DNA from: VGWB01 sp964480945
GTDB lineage: Bacteria > Bacteroidota > Ignavibacteria > UBA10030
Direction: 5' to 3'
DNA length: 64,000 nucleotides
Assembly: GCA_964480945.1 (NCBI GenBank)
Contig: CAYZRX010000005.1
Span: 35,803-99,802 of the forward strand
The position numbers and the translations under genes are program-made. Each line of letters begins with the position of its first letter. Position 1 is the first letter of the stretch. Of this stretch, positions 1-9,954 are shown one piece after another. The notes beneath the pieces were generated by a model. It was not told where the DNA came from. It did not search any database and saw only the letters and a list, made by a program, of their open reading frames with translations.

Positions 1-37
1 GATGATTCTCGCCAAATAGCCTATCAAGGTTGAGATT

Positions 38-2551
38 ATGCGTTACGGACACTTCGACGATAAGAAGCGCGAGTATGTCACTACCAGGCCGGACACGCCG
101 CTTCCCTGGATCAACTACCTGGGTTGCGAGGCGTATTTCGGAATCATCTCGAACACGGCTGGAGGTTACTCCTTCTATCGTGATGCACGGCTGCGCCGCC
201 TGACGCGCTATCGCTACAACAACGTTCCCTTTGATCTTGGCGGACGTTACATCTACCTGCGTGACAACGAGGACGGTCAATTCTGGTCTCCTTCATGGCA
301 GCCAACCCGGCACGACGTCGAAGCCTACGCCTGCCGGCACGGCATGGGTTACAGCATTATCGGTTCAACCTTCAAGCGCATCAACGCCGAAACACTCTAC
401 TTTGTCCCGCTTGGCGAGAACCTTGAGATCTGGCGACTGAGCGTTACGAATCTCCGGAAGAAACCGGCCCGGCTGTCCGTCTTCTCCAGCATCGAATTCT
501 GTCTCTGGGATGCCCAGGATGATGCGACGAACTTCCAGCGCAATTTCAACACCGGCGAGGTCGAAATCGAAGGGGCCGTCCTTTATCACAAGACGGAATA
601 CCGCGAGCGGCGGGATCACTTTGCCTACTTCGCCTGCTCGGAGAAACTGGCTGGCTTTGATACACAACGCGACGTCTTCTTGGGTCCCTACCGGAGCTGG
701 GACAACCCGATCGCTGTGGAGCGGGGACGCTCATTCAATTCGGTCGCCCACGGCTGGGCGCCGATCGGATCGCATCACGTCAAACTCAATCTGAATGCCG
801 GCGAGACACGACAGGTGATTTTCCTTCTGGGGTACCACGAGAATCCCGCAGATCAGAAGTTCGATATTGGCAAACGCCTCGCCGGATCGAGTCCTCCATT
901 CTCGCAGACTCTCAACAAGCTGTCAGCCAAACCGACGATCGCCAAGTATCTGAAACCGGCCGAGGTGGAGGCGGCTTTCGAGGCTCTCCACAAGTACTGG
1001 GAGCGATTGCTAGGCCTGTATCAGGTCAGGACGCCCGATCAACATACGAACCGGATGGTGAACATCTGGAATGCCTATCAATGCATGGCTACGTTCAACA
1101 TGTCGAGATCTGCGTCGTTCTATGAATCGGGGATTGGACGGGGTCTCGGATTCCGTGATTCGAACCAGGATCTCCTGGGATTCGTCCACATGGTGCCGGA
1201 GCGCGCCCGCGAGCGCATCCTCGACCTCGCGGCCACCCAGCTTGCAACCGGCGGCGCGTATCATCAATACCAGCCGCTCACCAAGCGGGGGAACGACGAC
1301 GTCGGCAGCAATTTCAATGACGACCCATTATGGTTGATCCTCGCGGTCGCTGCATATCTGAAGGAAACGGGGGACTGGTCCATTCTCGACGCACCGGTAC
1401 CTTACGATAACAAACCCGGAAGCGAGACGCCTCTCTACGAGCACCTCGAGCGCAGCCTACAATACACTCTCGACAGACTCGGCCCTCACGGCTTGCCCCT
1501 CATCGGCCGGGCCGATTGGAACGACTGCCTGAATCTCAACTGCTTTTCCGATACGCCGGGACAATCATTCCAGACAACCACGAACAAAGATGGCAAGGTT
1601 GCCGAGTCCGTCTTCATTGCCGGGTTGTTCGTTCTGGCCGCGAGGGAGCTGGCGGATATCGCCGAACGGTACCTCCCTATCAGAGGGGAAGGCTTGCAAG
1701 GCACTGATGCCGAAAGCTATCGCAAAGCGGCTGAGCGGATGCAGGAGACCGTGATCAAGCATGGCTGGGACGGGGCATGGTTCCTTCGGGCCTATGACGA
1801 TTCCGGGAGGAAGGTCGGCTCCAATGAGTGCCAAGAAGGAAAGATCTTCATCGAGCCGCAAGGCTTCTGCGTGATGGCTGGGATCGGTCTGAAGGACGGT
1901 CTGGCGCAGAAGGCGCTGGACTCCGTGAGCGAGATGCTCGCGACCCGACATGGCATCGTGCTCCAGCAACCGGCCTATTCAACGTACTACCTGCATCTGG
2001 GGGAGATTTCCTCGTATCCGCCCGGCTACAAAGAGAACGCCGGCGTCTTTTGCCACAACAACCCCTGGATCATGATCGCCGAAACCATGACGGGCAACGG
2101 AGACCGGGCGTTTGACTACTATCTCCGCATCAATCCTTCCGCGCGGGAGAAGATCGGTCACCTCCATCGCTGCGAGCCGTACGTCTACGCGCAGATGATC
2201 GCCGGAAGAGATGCGCCGACGCATGGCGAGGCCAAGAACTCCTGGCTTACCGGAACTGCGGCCTGGAACTACGTGGCGATTACCCAGTTTATCCTCGGCA
2301 TCCGCCCCACCTACGAAGGCCTGATGGTCGCTCCGGTCATTCCGTCAAAGTGGGAAGGCTTTTCGGCAAGCCGACTCTTCCAGGGAGTGCGGTACAATAT
2401 CAACGTGCGGCGAGCCCCGAAGAGCCCGGGACGGACGGGAAAGGGAAACCGCGTGCGGCTGACCGTTGATGGAAAGACGACAGACCGCAACATTATTCCG
2501 AAGCCTCCCGCAGGCGTCACCAAAGTCTCAGTTGAGGCGCTGTTGGAGTGA
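38..2551 (+). CDS. GH94 cellobiose phosphorylase
   Basis: This 837-residue protein would phosphorolyse cellobiose to glucose 1-phosphate and glucose in the cytoplasm; no signal peptide is visible. The N-terminus (RYGHFDD..REYV, TPLPWINYLG, NTAGGYSFYRDARLRR) and WSPSWQP are typical of cellobiose phosphorylases. An N-terminal beta-sandwich (about 1-270) precedes an (alpha/alpha)6 barrel (about 320-740). The general acid is predicted to be Asp493 in GRADWND, and NSWLTGTAAWNY matches the phosphate-binding region of the family. Length is close to the usual 800-830. A weak AAGG precedes the ATG. Two beta-glucan/hemicellulose-type hydrolases follow on the same strand, so it probably salvages their disaccharide products. 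Diacetylchitobiose phosphorylase is the main alternative within GH94 but fits the N-terminal signature less well. Confidence 0.88.
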   Translation: MRYGHFDDKKREYVTTRPDTPLPWINYLGCEAYFGIISNTAGGYSFYRDARLRRLTRYRYNNVPFDLGGRYIYLRDNEDGQFWSPSWQPTRHDVEAYACRHGMGYSIIGSTFKRINAETLYFVPLGENLEIWRLSVTNLRKKPARLSVFSSIEFCLWDAQDDATNFQRNFNTGEVEIEGAVLYHKTEYRERRDHFAYFACSEKLAGFDTQRDVFLGPYRSWDNPIAVERGRSFNSVAHGWAPIGSHHVKLNLNAGETRQVIFLLGYHENPADQKFDIGKRLAGSSPPFSQTLNKLSAKPTIAKYLKPAEVEAAFEALHKYWERLLGLYQVRTPDQHTNRMVNIWNAYQCMATFNMSRSASFYESGIGRGLGFRDSNQDLLGFVHMVPERARERILDLAATQLATGGAYHQYQPLTKRGNDDVGSNFNDDPLWLILAVAAYLKETGDWSILDAPVPYDNKPGSETPLYEHLERSLQYTLDRLGPHGLPLIGRADWNDCLNLNCFSDTPGQSFQTTTNKDGKVAESVFIAGLFVLAARELADIAERYLPIRGEGLQGTDAESYRKAAERMQETVIKHGWDGAWFLRAYDDSGRKVGSNECQEGKIFIEPQGFCVMAGIGLKDGLAQKALDSVSEMLATRHGIVLQQPAYSTYYLHLGEISSYPPGYKENAGVFCHNNPWIMIAETMTGNGDRAFDYYLRINPSAREKIGHLHRCEPYVYAQMIAGRDAPTHGEAKNSWLTGTAAWNYVAITQFILGIRPTYEGLMVAPVIPSKWEGFSASRLFQGVRYNINVRRAPKSPGRTGKGNRVRLTVDGKTTDRNIIPKPPAGVTKVSVEALLE

Positions 2552-2630
2552 GGAGCTTCGGTGCGATCTGCATCGTCCGTGGAGGCTACGGGAGAAATCG
2601 ACCATAAATCATCTTCCGAAGGGTCAAATG

Positions 2631-4334
2631 ATGAAGATTCCAGTCTGCGTACTGCTCCTGCTTCTGGGGTCGTACGCTCATCTCGGTGCAACTGAGTTGA
2701 TTGACCGTCCTACGAAAGGGCGGCAATACGAAACCCTCAGGTTTCGATTTGTGGAGAACCTGAACTTTGAAAATCCGTTCGACCTGGAGACGAATCACGT
2801 GGAGTTGCTCATCCACCAGCCCGATTTTTCCATGCGAGTCCTCTCCTTTTTCTACGATGGCCTGAATACGGACAGCGTGCAGCAGTGGGAAGCGCGCTTC
2901 ACGCCGAAGCAAGCCGGATTGTATCGCTTCATCGTGCGCATCAACGGGAAGATCCAATCACACTTCGATGTGCCCGTCGAGACCAACAAGGGAAAGAACC
3001 AAGGAGGACTGAAGGTATCGAAGAAGCTTGGCGTGTTCGAATACGAGAGCGGAGAAGCGTTTCGGGGGATTGGTCTCAATGTCTGTTGGGCGCGAGACTA
3101 CGAATACTACTTCAAGAAGATGCAGGCGGCGGGCATGAATATCACCCGCATCTGGATGTGCCCCTGGCATCTATCCTTCGAGTGGCAAGAGACCGGCCTC
3201 GGCCGATACAATCTTGCATCAGCCCACCGGCTCGACACGATCCTCCAGTTGGCGGACAAGTATGGAATCTTTGTCATCCTGTGTCTGGATTATCATGGTG
3301 TGGCCCGCAAGGGTATGGGGTATTTCAGGGAGAATCGCTGGCCGGTCAGTCCTTACAACAAAGCCAACGGCGGCCCCTGTGCAGAAGCATCAGAGCTTTT
3401 CACCAACCCGGTGGCAAAGGAGTTTTTCAAGAAGAAGTACAAATACATCGTTTCCCGGTTCGGTCACAGCTCCCGCATTGCCGCGTGGGAGTTCTACAAC
3501 GAGACCGATCTGATGGCGGGAAACTCGATCGCGGAGAATCGTTGGCACATCGAGATGGCGGAGTACGTTCGCTCCATCGACGTCCACGAGCGCCTCGTCA
3601 CAACCAGCTCAACCCGTTCGTTTCCGGAAAAGGTCGTGGATGCCTTCAAGTCGCCCGCGATGGACATCGTCATGTTTCATGAATACAATAAGCTGGACAT
3701 GGCGCCGTACGTCATAGATTTGCACGAAGCAACAGTTGAATACTATCAGAAGCCCGTCGTTCTGGGCGAGTTCGGCATCGAGTACCGGGGTGCAGATCGC
3801 ACGTTCAAGGCCGATTCACAGCATATTGGTCTGCACAATGGGATCTGGGCCGGTTGGTTCAGCGAGACCCCCGTCATCCCCCTCAGTTGGTGGTGGGACA
3901 ACTACATTGATCCGCTCAACCTCTGGTCGGAATTTGCGAACCTGTCACGCTTTGCGGCGGCGATGGACTTCAATGTGGCGCATCTTGCGTTCAAGAGTCT
4001 TCCGGCCGGGCCGTTGGAAACGAATCGCCGCCGGCAGGCGGAATCTCTCGTGCGCTGCATCTACAGTGGAGAAAACTCTGCCCTCTGGTTCAAGAATGAG
4101 GAGTATCAATGGTCGATCGTCGGTGAAGGCAAGGAGCCGAAGGAGATCGGTGCGTTCACTCAAGTCGTTCCCGATCTCGTGCCGGGCCGCTATTCGGTCG
4201 CCTGGTATAACCCTCAGACGGGGAAATTCTCTGAGAAGACGACTGAGGTCGAGGTCAAAGAAGACGGCGTACTCTCGTTCTTGGTCCCATCTTTTTCGAA
4301 GGATCTTTCTTGTTTGCTCACGAGGCAGCCGTAG
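2631..4334 (+). CDS. Secreted DUF5060 / GH5-like (clan GH-A) glycoside hydrolase
   Basis: The 567-residue product begins with a hydrophobic signal peptide (MKIPVCVLLLLLGSYAHLGA), followed by a DUF5060-type beta-sandwich (about 22-125) and a cellulase-family TIM barrel (about 140-500). The predicted acid/base is Glu291 in EFYNET and the nucleophile Glu380 in LGEFGIEY, the usual pair at the ends of strands 4 and 7 in clan GH-A. A beta-rich tail closes the protein. The substrate is uncertain; DUF5060 proteins are often annotated as cellulase- or apiosidase-like. The frame extends upstream into the previous gene, but I chose the ATG at 2631 because AAGGG lies 7 bases before it and the signal peptide starts there; 2628 is an adjacent ATG. 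It lies 79 bases after the GH94 gene and may be cotranscribed. Confidence 0.8.
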   Translation: MKIPVCVLLLLLGSYAHLGATELIDRPTKGRQYETLRFRFVENLNFENPFDLETNHVELLIHQPDFSMRVLSFFYDGLNTDSVQQWEARFTPKQAGLYRFIVRINGKIQSHFDVPVETNKGKNQGGLKVSKKLGVFEYESGEAFRGIGLNVCWARDYEYYFKKMQAAGMNITRIWMCPWHLSFEWQETGLGRYNLASAHRLDTILQLADKYGIFVILCLDYHGVARKGMGYFRENRWPVSPYNKANGGPCAEASELFTNPVAKEFFKKKYKYIVSRFGHSSRIAAWEFYNETDLMAGNSIAENRWHIEMAEYVRSIDVHERLVTTSSTRSFPEKVVDAFKSPAMDIVMFHEYNKLDMAPYVIDLHEATVEYYQKPVVLGEFGIEYRGADRTFKADSQHIGLHNGIWAGWFSETPVIPLSWWWDNYIDPLNLWSEFANLSRFAAAMDFNVAHLAFKSLPAGPLETNRRRQAESLVRCIYSGENSALWFKNEEYQWSIVGEGKEPKEIGAFTQVVPDLVPGRYSVAWYNPQTGKFSEKTTEVEVKEDGVLSFLVPSFSKDLSCLLTRQP

Positions 4335-4527
4335 TTCGGCAATCTCCTTGTCGAATTGATGAACAATCGTCGGAGATTAGCGTGAGTCGATTGCGCGTGT
4401 TACCCAAGTCACAAGATGCCAGAGCTCGCGTACCGAACATTCACGTGGCTCTCCCTCGACGACTGGGGACTCTGCCATCCACAGTGACGGGTCGGGAATC
4501 CTCCAAATAAAGGAAGAGAGGGATAGA

Positions 4528-6771
4528 ATGCGATCCGCGACACGGATGTCTCTTTTGCTTGCAGCGCTCTTCGTATCGCACGCCGCGCTTTCGCAGACCA
4601 ACAGGATCAACTACAATGACCAGAAGCTCTTCCTGAGCGGCGCCAACTTAGCATGGCTCAGTTTTGCGAACGATCTCGGCCGCGGCTTCACGGACTCTGC
4701 GACGTTCGGAGATATCCTTCTTCAAATGCACGATCACGGCGGCAATGCACTCCGCTGGTGGCTGCACACGAACGGCACAGTGACGCCCGAGTTCAACGAT
4801 ACGGGCCTCGTGATCGGCCCGGGGGCGACGACAATTCAAGATCTGAAGAAGGCTTTGGACATGGCCTGGGAGAGAGAGATCGGTGTCGATCTCTGTCTGT
4901 GGTCCTTCGATATGCTTCGATACCATGGGCCGGGCGCAATCGATAGCGCAGCCGTGAACCGCAACATGTTGATGCTCACCGACACCAATTACACCGGGGC
5001 GTATATCGACAACTGTCTCGTCCCGTTGGTCGATTCGCTGAAAGGTCATCCCGCGATCATCACGTGGGAAATATTCAATGAACCCGAAGGGATGAGCGAC
5101 GAATTCGGTTGGAGCGATATTCGACATGTTCCGATGTCTGCGATCCAACGGTTCGTCAACCTCTGTGCCGGCGCTATTCATCGGACAGATCCGACTGCGC
5201 TCGTAACGAGCGGCGCTTGGAGCTTTCTTGCTCTCAGCGATGCCGCCCCGCTTGCTTCACTTGCCAAGACCGGCTCAGAGCTTTCTCAGTTGAGCACCGC
5301 GGAGAAGGAGCGGATTACGGCTTGGTTCAATCGAAAGTACAGATTCTCCATGTCGACAGGCGATGTCATATCCTACCTGCAGAGAATAGCCGGCATCGCT
5401 GGCAAGAACTACTACTCCGATGCTGGCTTGATTGCTGCTGGTGGCGATCCCGACGGCATACTTGATTTCTATTCGGTGCACTACTATTATACCATCAATC
5501 CTTCGAAGCCCACCTCCATCTCTCCCTTCAGCCATTCAGCGGCCGATTGGCAGCTCGACAAACCGATCGTCGTTGCAGAATTTGCCCTGAGTGATACCAC
5601 CCACGGCGTCTCGCGGGGCGGCCACTTCGAACAACTCTATCAGAACGGGTATGCCGGCGCGCTTGCGTGGTCATGGACGGATGCTGCTTTCTCCTCGCAC
5701 GACGATATGCTCGCAGCGATGCAGGACATGTGGGATAACCACGAAGCTGATGTTGATGTCAACGGCATTGGCGGCGACTGGCCGATGGTAAGCATTACCA
5801 GTCCGAAGAGTGACTCGACATTTACCGCCGGTGTGCCGATCCAAATCGTCGCGCAGGCATCGGACAATGACGGCTCTGTCGCCGTGGTTGAGTTCTTTGC
5901 CAACGACACAGTGAAAATCGGTGAACAGACCACGACACCCGACTCCATCTACTCAGCCATCTGGGCCAGCGCCTCGCCGGGCATTTACACGCTTACGGCA
6001 GTTGCCACCGACAATGAGGGGCATCAACGGGCGTCCAACAGAGTGCAGATCACGGTTGGCACTCCGACGATGACGAGGCTTGAAGCGGAAGGGGCTCTTC
6101 GACAGGGGGACGTGTCGAATCTATTTATCCGAAGCTTGTCAGGAGCAAGCGGCGCTGCTTATGTCGACATTAAGACTAATGACCCTAACACGACAATTAC
6201 CTGGACGTTCACAAACGTGGCACCGGCTGGCACCTATTACATTGCTTTCGGCTTCAGATTAGAATACGATCACCCGAAAGCTCAGTTCATCAACGTCAAT
6301 GGCACCCGCGTTGCGACCGTGACATTCGATGGAAGTTCCTCCACGACATGGTATGAAACCGGGCTCGATGTCAACCTGGTTCAAGGACAGAATACCATAC
6401 AAATGCAGTTGTCATGGGGTTGGATGGACCTCGACTACCTCGCTGTTCCAACCAATGTCCTCACATCAATCGAAGGATCTCTTGCCGAGCTACCGCGCAC
6501 CTTTTCTCTCGAGCAGAACTATCCTAACCCATTCAATCCATCGACGGCTATTCGTTACGAGTTGCCGGCTAAGAGCCTTGTAACGCTGAAAGTATTTGAC
6601 GTCTTGGGAAGAGAAGCGGCAACGCTCGTGAATGAACAGCAACCCCCAGGAACGCATACCGTGCGTTGGGATGCCTCCGTTTTCCCCAGCGGCGTGTACT
6701 TTTACCGCCTCGAAGCCAGGAGCACGACGCAAAGCCATGCCAAGACAATGAAGATGGTCCTGCTGAAATGA
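4528..6771 (+). CDS. T9SS-sorted cellulase-family enzyme with Ig-like and CBM35-like domains
   Basis: A 747-residue secreted enzyme. Residues 1-22 form a signal peptide ending LSQ. A clan GH-A barrel (about 25-420) carries the predicted acid/base Glu185 (EIFNEPEG) and nucleophile Glu351 (VVAEFAL). A bacterial Ig-like domain follows (about 425-510, MVSITSPKSDSTFTAG), then a CBM35/CBM6-type jelly roll (about 515-645, RLEAEGA ... WMDLDYLAVP). A T9SS type A sorting domain closes it (about 660-747, EQNYPNPFNPSTAIRYELP, FPSGVYFYRLEA, KMVLLK). It should be exported by Sec and then carried through the T9SS to the cell surface. An AGGG sits 6 bases before the ATG. The exact GH family is not certain (GH5-like); mannan or glucan is the likely substrate class. 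Confidence 0.82.
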   Translation: MRSATRMSLLLAALFVSHAALSQTNRINYNDQKLFLSGANLAWLSFANDLGRGFTDSATFGDILLQMHDHGGNALRWWLHTNGTVTPEFNDTGLVIGPGATTIQDLKKALDMAWEREIGVDLCLWSFDMLRYHGPGAIDSAAVNRNMLMLTDTNYTGAYIDNCLVPLVDSLKGHPAIITWEIFNEPEGMSDEFGWSDIRHVPMSAIQRFVNLCAGAIHRTDPTALVTSGAWSFLALSDAAPLASLAKTGSELSQLSTAEKERITAWFNRKYRFSMSTGDVISYLQRIAGIAGKNYYSDAGLIAAGGDPDGILDFYSVHYYYTINPSKPTSISPFSHSAADWQLDKPIVVAEFALSDTTHGVSRGGHFEQLYQNGYAGALAWSWTDAAFSSHDDMLAAMQDMWDNHEADVDVNGIGGDWPMVSITSPKSDSTFTAGVPIQIVAQASDNDGSVAVVEFFANDTVKIGEQTTTPDSIYSAIWASASPGIYTLTAVATDNEGHQRASNRVQITVGTPTMTRLEAEGALRQGDVSNLFIRSLSGASGAAYVDIKTNDPNTTITWTFTNVAPAGTYYIAFGFRLEYDHPKAQFINVNGTRVATVTFDGSSSTTWYETGLDVNLVQGQNTIQMQLSWGWMDLDYLAVPTNVLTSIEGSLAELPRTFSLEQNYPNPFNPSTAIRYELPAKSLVTLKVFDVLGREAATLVNEQQPPGTHTVRWDASVFPSGVYFYRLEARSTTQSHAKTMKMVLLK

Positions 6772-6929
6772 CTGCTGAGATCTTGATGCTCACTCTGCAC
6801 CACCATCGGCGTTAGCCTCCGTGTCGTCCGATAATTCCTGCGTTGAAAACGACTCTGGGTTGAAGCGGCAGAAATGCAGTGCGGGATAATCTGTAAGAGG
6901 CTGAAGACGGAGGGGCTCAGTCGATTGCG

Positions 6930-7925
6930 CTACTCGCCAGGCGCCTGCTGGTACGAGCGGAGTAACCGATCCATCATTTCATCGGTTTCCTTCCGAACGA
7001 TTTTCCTCGCCGGATCCGCTTCAAACCAAGCCAACGTCCGCCTAATCCCCTGGGCAAACGGTATCGTTGCCTTGAAATCCGGGACGAACCTCTTAATCTT
7101 CGTATTGTCGAAAACGACGCTCACCGCCTTATCCCCGAGGAGAGTCCCTGCCAGTGACGGCTCGCAGCGTGCGATGAAGTCCGACGGAATGTGAACGACA
7201 TCCGCCTGACAGCCGGCAGCGTCGGCGACCGCTTGATAGATTTGATTCCAGGTGAGAATCTCGTCGGAAGTGATGTGAAACGCTTGGCCAATAGCCTGTT
7301 GATGGCCGAGGAGACCGACAAACCCTTTTGCGAAATCCTCTGCATGCGTCACGGTCCAGAGGGATGTGCCGTCCCCATGGACGATCACCTGTTTGCCCCG
7401 TTTCATCCGATCGATGATCGTATACTCCGTCCAACCCCCGATGGCGACAGGAATGACGGTATCGTAGGTCAGGGAGGGACGAACGATCGTGATCGGGAAT
7501 CCCTCCTCGCGATAGGCGCGGTTCAGCCGTTCTTCACAGGCGATCTTGTTGCGGGAATACTCCCAGAATGGATTCGAGAGGGGAGTCGATTCGGTAACGA
7601 TAGGATGGGATAACGGCTTCTGATACGCAGACGCAGAACTGATGAAAATGAATTGTTTTGTTTGATGACGGAAGAGATTGATATCCCGATCGATGTCTTG
7701 TTCCGTATACGCGATCCAGTCCACGACGGCATCCCAACGATGCTTGGCAAGATCGGTTTTCAGTTTCTCCGGATGCGTAATGTCTCCGCTGATGACGCTG
7801 GCTCCCGGAAGGTCAAGCGCCCGCGTTCCCCGATTCAGCAAATACAGATCAACCCCATGTTCGGCACAGAGCCTGCTCACAGATGCGCTGATGTTTCCGG
7901 TGCCACCGATGAATAATACTCTCAA
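6930..7925 (-). CDS. NAD-dependent epimerase/dehydratase (extended SDR)
   Basis: A 331-residue extended short-chain dehydrogenase. The N-terminal Rossmann motif GGTGNIS (about residues 7-13) binds NAD(P), and YSRNK (about 123-127) supplies the catalytic Tyr and Lys, with SSASAY as the preceding Ser region. The C-terminal part is shaped like sugar-nucleotide or sugar epimerases. The start is a TTG at 7925, chosen because AAGGAG lies 7 bases upstream and the Rossmann fold starts immediately. It follows the isomerase-like gene by 41 bases on the same strand, so the two are probably an operon acting on a free or phosphorylated sugar. The substrate cannot be told from sequence. Confidence 0.8.
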   Translation of the reverse strand: MRVLFIGGTGNISASVSRLCAEHGVDLYLLNRGTRALDLPGASVISGDITHPEKLKTDLAKHRWDAVVDWIAYTEQDIDRDINLFRHQTKQFIFISSASAYQKPLSHPIVTESTPLSNPFWEYSRNKIACEERLNRAYREEGFPITIVRPSLTYDTVIPVAIGGWTEYTIIDRMKRGKQVIVHGDGTSLWTVTHAEDFAKGFVGLLGHQQAIGQAFHITSDEILTWNQIYQAVADAAGCQADVVHIPSDFIARCEPSLAGTLLGDKAVSVVFDNTKIKRFVPDFKATIPFAQGIRRTLAWFEADPARKIVRKETDEMMDRLLRSYQQAPGE

Positions 7926-7966
7926 AATAGTTCTCCTTTCGGTAACTCATTTGTACTTCTATTTGT

Positions 7967-8842
7967 CTAGGCTCTCCCTTCTGCGAGCCCATTTCTCGTC
8001 AGATACGTATAGCTCCTGCCGATCCCGTCAAAGATGTCTTTTTCATACTCATCGAATTCGACGATCATCCATTGGATGCTCTTTCCTCCTGCTTTCACAA
8101 TTGGAGGAAAATCCAGGGTTCCTTCGCCTGCTGGGACCTGTTTGTACATCATATCGCCTTCGACAGCGGGACCATCTTTGATGTGCAAGAGTGGCGCACG
8201 TTTGCTGAAATCGCCAACCACTTTCGCCGGGTCTCTTCCCGCGGTCTTCGCCCAGTACGTGTCGATCTCGAAGAACACATTTTTGTCAAGGTGTTCGAGA
8301 AGATAGTAGAAGGGAACAATCCCATCCGTTTCCTGAAAATCCCACCAGTGATTGTGGAGGCCAAAGGCGAGTCCGCGTGATTTCAAGAACGCCGACACTT
8401 CGTCATACGTAGCTGCAGTGCGCTTGCTCGTTTCGCGATCCTTGTACTTGTCTCCCTGCGGCCATCCGGGATAAATCACTCGGCTGCAATTGAAAGCTTC
8501 CGCCAATTTGAGGACGCCATCGCGGTCATTTCCCACGGGCAGAGGAGTGTGCATACCAAAGACCTCCAGTCTGAGATCTTTGAATGCCTTTGCAGCCCGC
8601 TCCGTTGTGATCTTTTCCGACAGAGGATAGTACTCGATCCCCCAGAAACCGATATCGGCAATCTTCCGTAGTGTGCCTTCAAAATCCTCTTCAAGCGCCT
8701 TTCGGACAGTGTACAATTGAATTCCAATCTTTGCCTTATAGGATGAAATCGGGCTGAACTTGAAGCCCCCTGTTGCCAGTGAAAGAGTCCCTAGTCCCAT
8801 GAGCTTCAAAGCGATCCTCCTTGATTGATGAAGAGTTTCCAA
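7967..8842 (-). CDS. Sugar phosphate isomerase/epimerase-like TIM-barrel protein with Tat-type signal
   Basis: A xylose isomerase-like TIM barrel (about 291 residues): KIGIQLYTVRKALEEDF, GFWGIEYYPL, HNHWWDFQE, FFEIDTYWAK and LLHIKDGP are the strand-end motifs that place His, Glu and Asp metal ligands in this superfamily. SRRIALKLMGLGTLSLATGG near the N-terminus resembles a twin-arginine signal, as in many periplasmic members from Bacteroidota. The open frame runs to 8998, but the upstream part is a diverged copy of an internal segment. I therefore chose TTG at 8842 (GAGGAG 6 bases upstream), which keeps the twin-arginine motif. TTG at 8809 behind a perfect AAGGAGG is an alternative but would remove it. 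Probably cotranscribed with the epimerase downstream; the sugar substrate is unknown. Confidence 0.72.
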   Translation of the reverse strand: METLHQSRRIALKLMGLGTLSLATGGFKFSPISSYKAKIGIQLYTVRKALEEDFEGTLRKIADIGFWGIEYYPLSEKITTERAAKAFKDLRLEVFGMHTPLPVGNDRDGVLKLAEAFNCSRVIYPGWPQGDKYKDRETSKRTAATYDEVSAFLKSRGLAFGLHNHWWDFQETDGIVPFYYLLEHLDKNVFFEIDTYWAKTAGRDPAKVVGDFSKRAPLLHIKDGPAVEGDMMYKQVPAGEGTLDFPPIVKAGGKSIQWMIVEFDEYEKDIFDGIGRSYTYLTRNGLAEGRA

Positions 8843-8998
8843 GTTCTTCTCCTCATTCCTCTGACTGTTTAGGCAGGCCCATTCCGGCATGACGTTCTCT
8901 GGCAGAGGATAATACTCGATTCCCACAAATCCAACGCCAGCGATTTTCTCGAAGTGTGTCTTCGGCAAAGTGGTCATGGAACGTCTCAACGAGTACAA
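8843..8998 (-). pseudogene. 5' remnant of a second isomerase/epimerase-like gene
   Basis: This stretch is in frame with the gene downstream and encodes TLPKTHFEKIAGVGFVGIEYYPLPENVMP. That repeats the internal segment of the intact gene (EGTLRKIADIGFWGIEYYPLSEK) with clear divergence at both protein and DNA level. It is therefore best read as the fragment of a paralogous gene that lost the rest of its sequence, not as an extension of the intact protein. No domain can fold from it alone. Confidence 0.55.
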
Positions 8999-9879
8999 GG
9001 GGATGTGTTCGTTGGCATCGCTCGCCAGCCATGCTGCAATTTACGTGGTACTCAGCAAGAAACGTACTGTAAAGTAACAAGCAGGCCGAAGGGACGCTCC
9101 TGAGGTCACGATTCCCACCTTTATCATTTTGATTATTGCTTATCAATATAATAGTATGGAGCATTATCCTGCTCCCGCACAGGGCCCCATAGACCTGTTT
9201 TTCCCCATATTTCGAAGGGAAGAAGGATGGCTCCCCGCAAAGCGTTGGCATTGAGATTGAGAGTTTCAGGATAGATTACGCAATCGCACCTTTTCCTTCG
9301 GAAGCGGCGCAAAGGGCCTGCATTTCAGAACCCAGAGCTTGATCGCCTCTTATCTAAGACCGGTGATTCCAACGAATTTCGGTAAGGATTGCAGTGTGCA
9401 ATCGCACAATTGACCTCCCTCGCAGCCAACCGTCGAAGAGACAAATGCACTCCAAAGACCCGTTCGCTTCCGCACCTCTTGCTGATTCGCCGGTGACGTG
9501 TGTTCAACAGAGATTTCCGTATCTCACTGGTGTCTCCATTTTCTCTTGTCACTCGCAATACAAACCTTCCACTCACAACACATCGACAGCGCAATAAAAG
9601 GGGGTGAACGATAGAGGGAAATCAGCAATTACAAACAAAGGGGTCAATAAGTCTCCTCGGGCGTTCAGTGAGAGTTGTTGTGCACGCGCGTAAAGGAGTG
9701 CTGACTCGACCCATGCAGTATTATTGACTGTAGTGCCAGTGAGCGACAGCGGGGAAGCGTTGGTGGGGAACGGTTAGTGAGGAAAACTCGATGAGGAGGA
9801 GAGACTGTCACTATGAATCGTGATCGTCACACAATTCATTTCATTCTTCTACAACTCAAGACCGGTAAGGAGAAAGGCA
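8999..9879. other. Intergenic region, about 880 bases, no supported gene
   Basis: Short open frames here (around 9325-9597 on both strands) have no recognisable motif, no good ribosome binding site and unusual composition. The region ends with the leader of the duplicated T9SS protein, which includes AAGGAG at about 9867-9872. I see no tRNA, CRISPR or insertion-sequence structure. Confidence 0.5.
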
Positions 9880-9954
9880 ATGCGCACCAAAACGATTCTC
9901 ATGGTTTTGGCCCTCGTAGTACTGATCACGTCGCAGGCTGTGTCTCAGACACCG

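Noticed and set aside
1..19. Possible tail of an upstream gene ending in TAG at 17-19
   Set aside because: Only five sense codons are visible, which is too little to support a gene.
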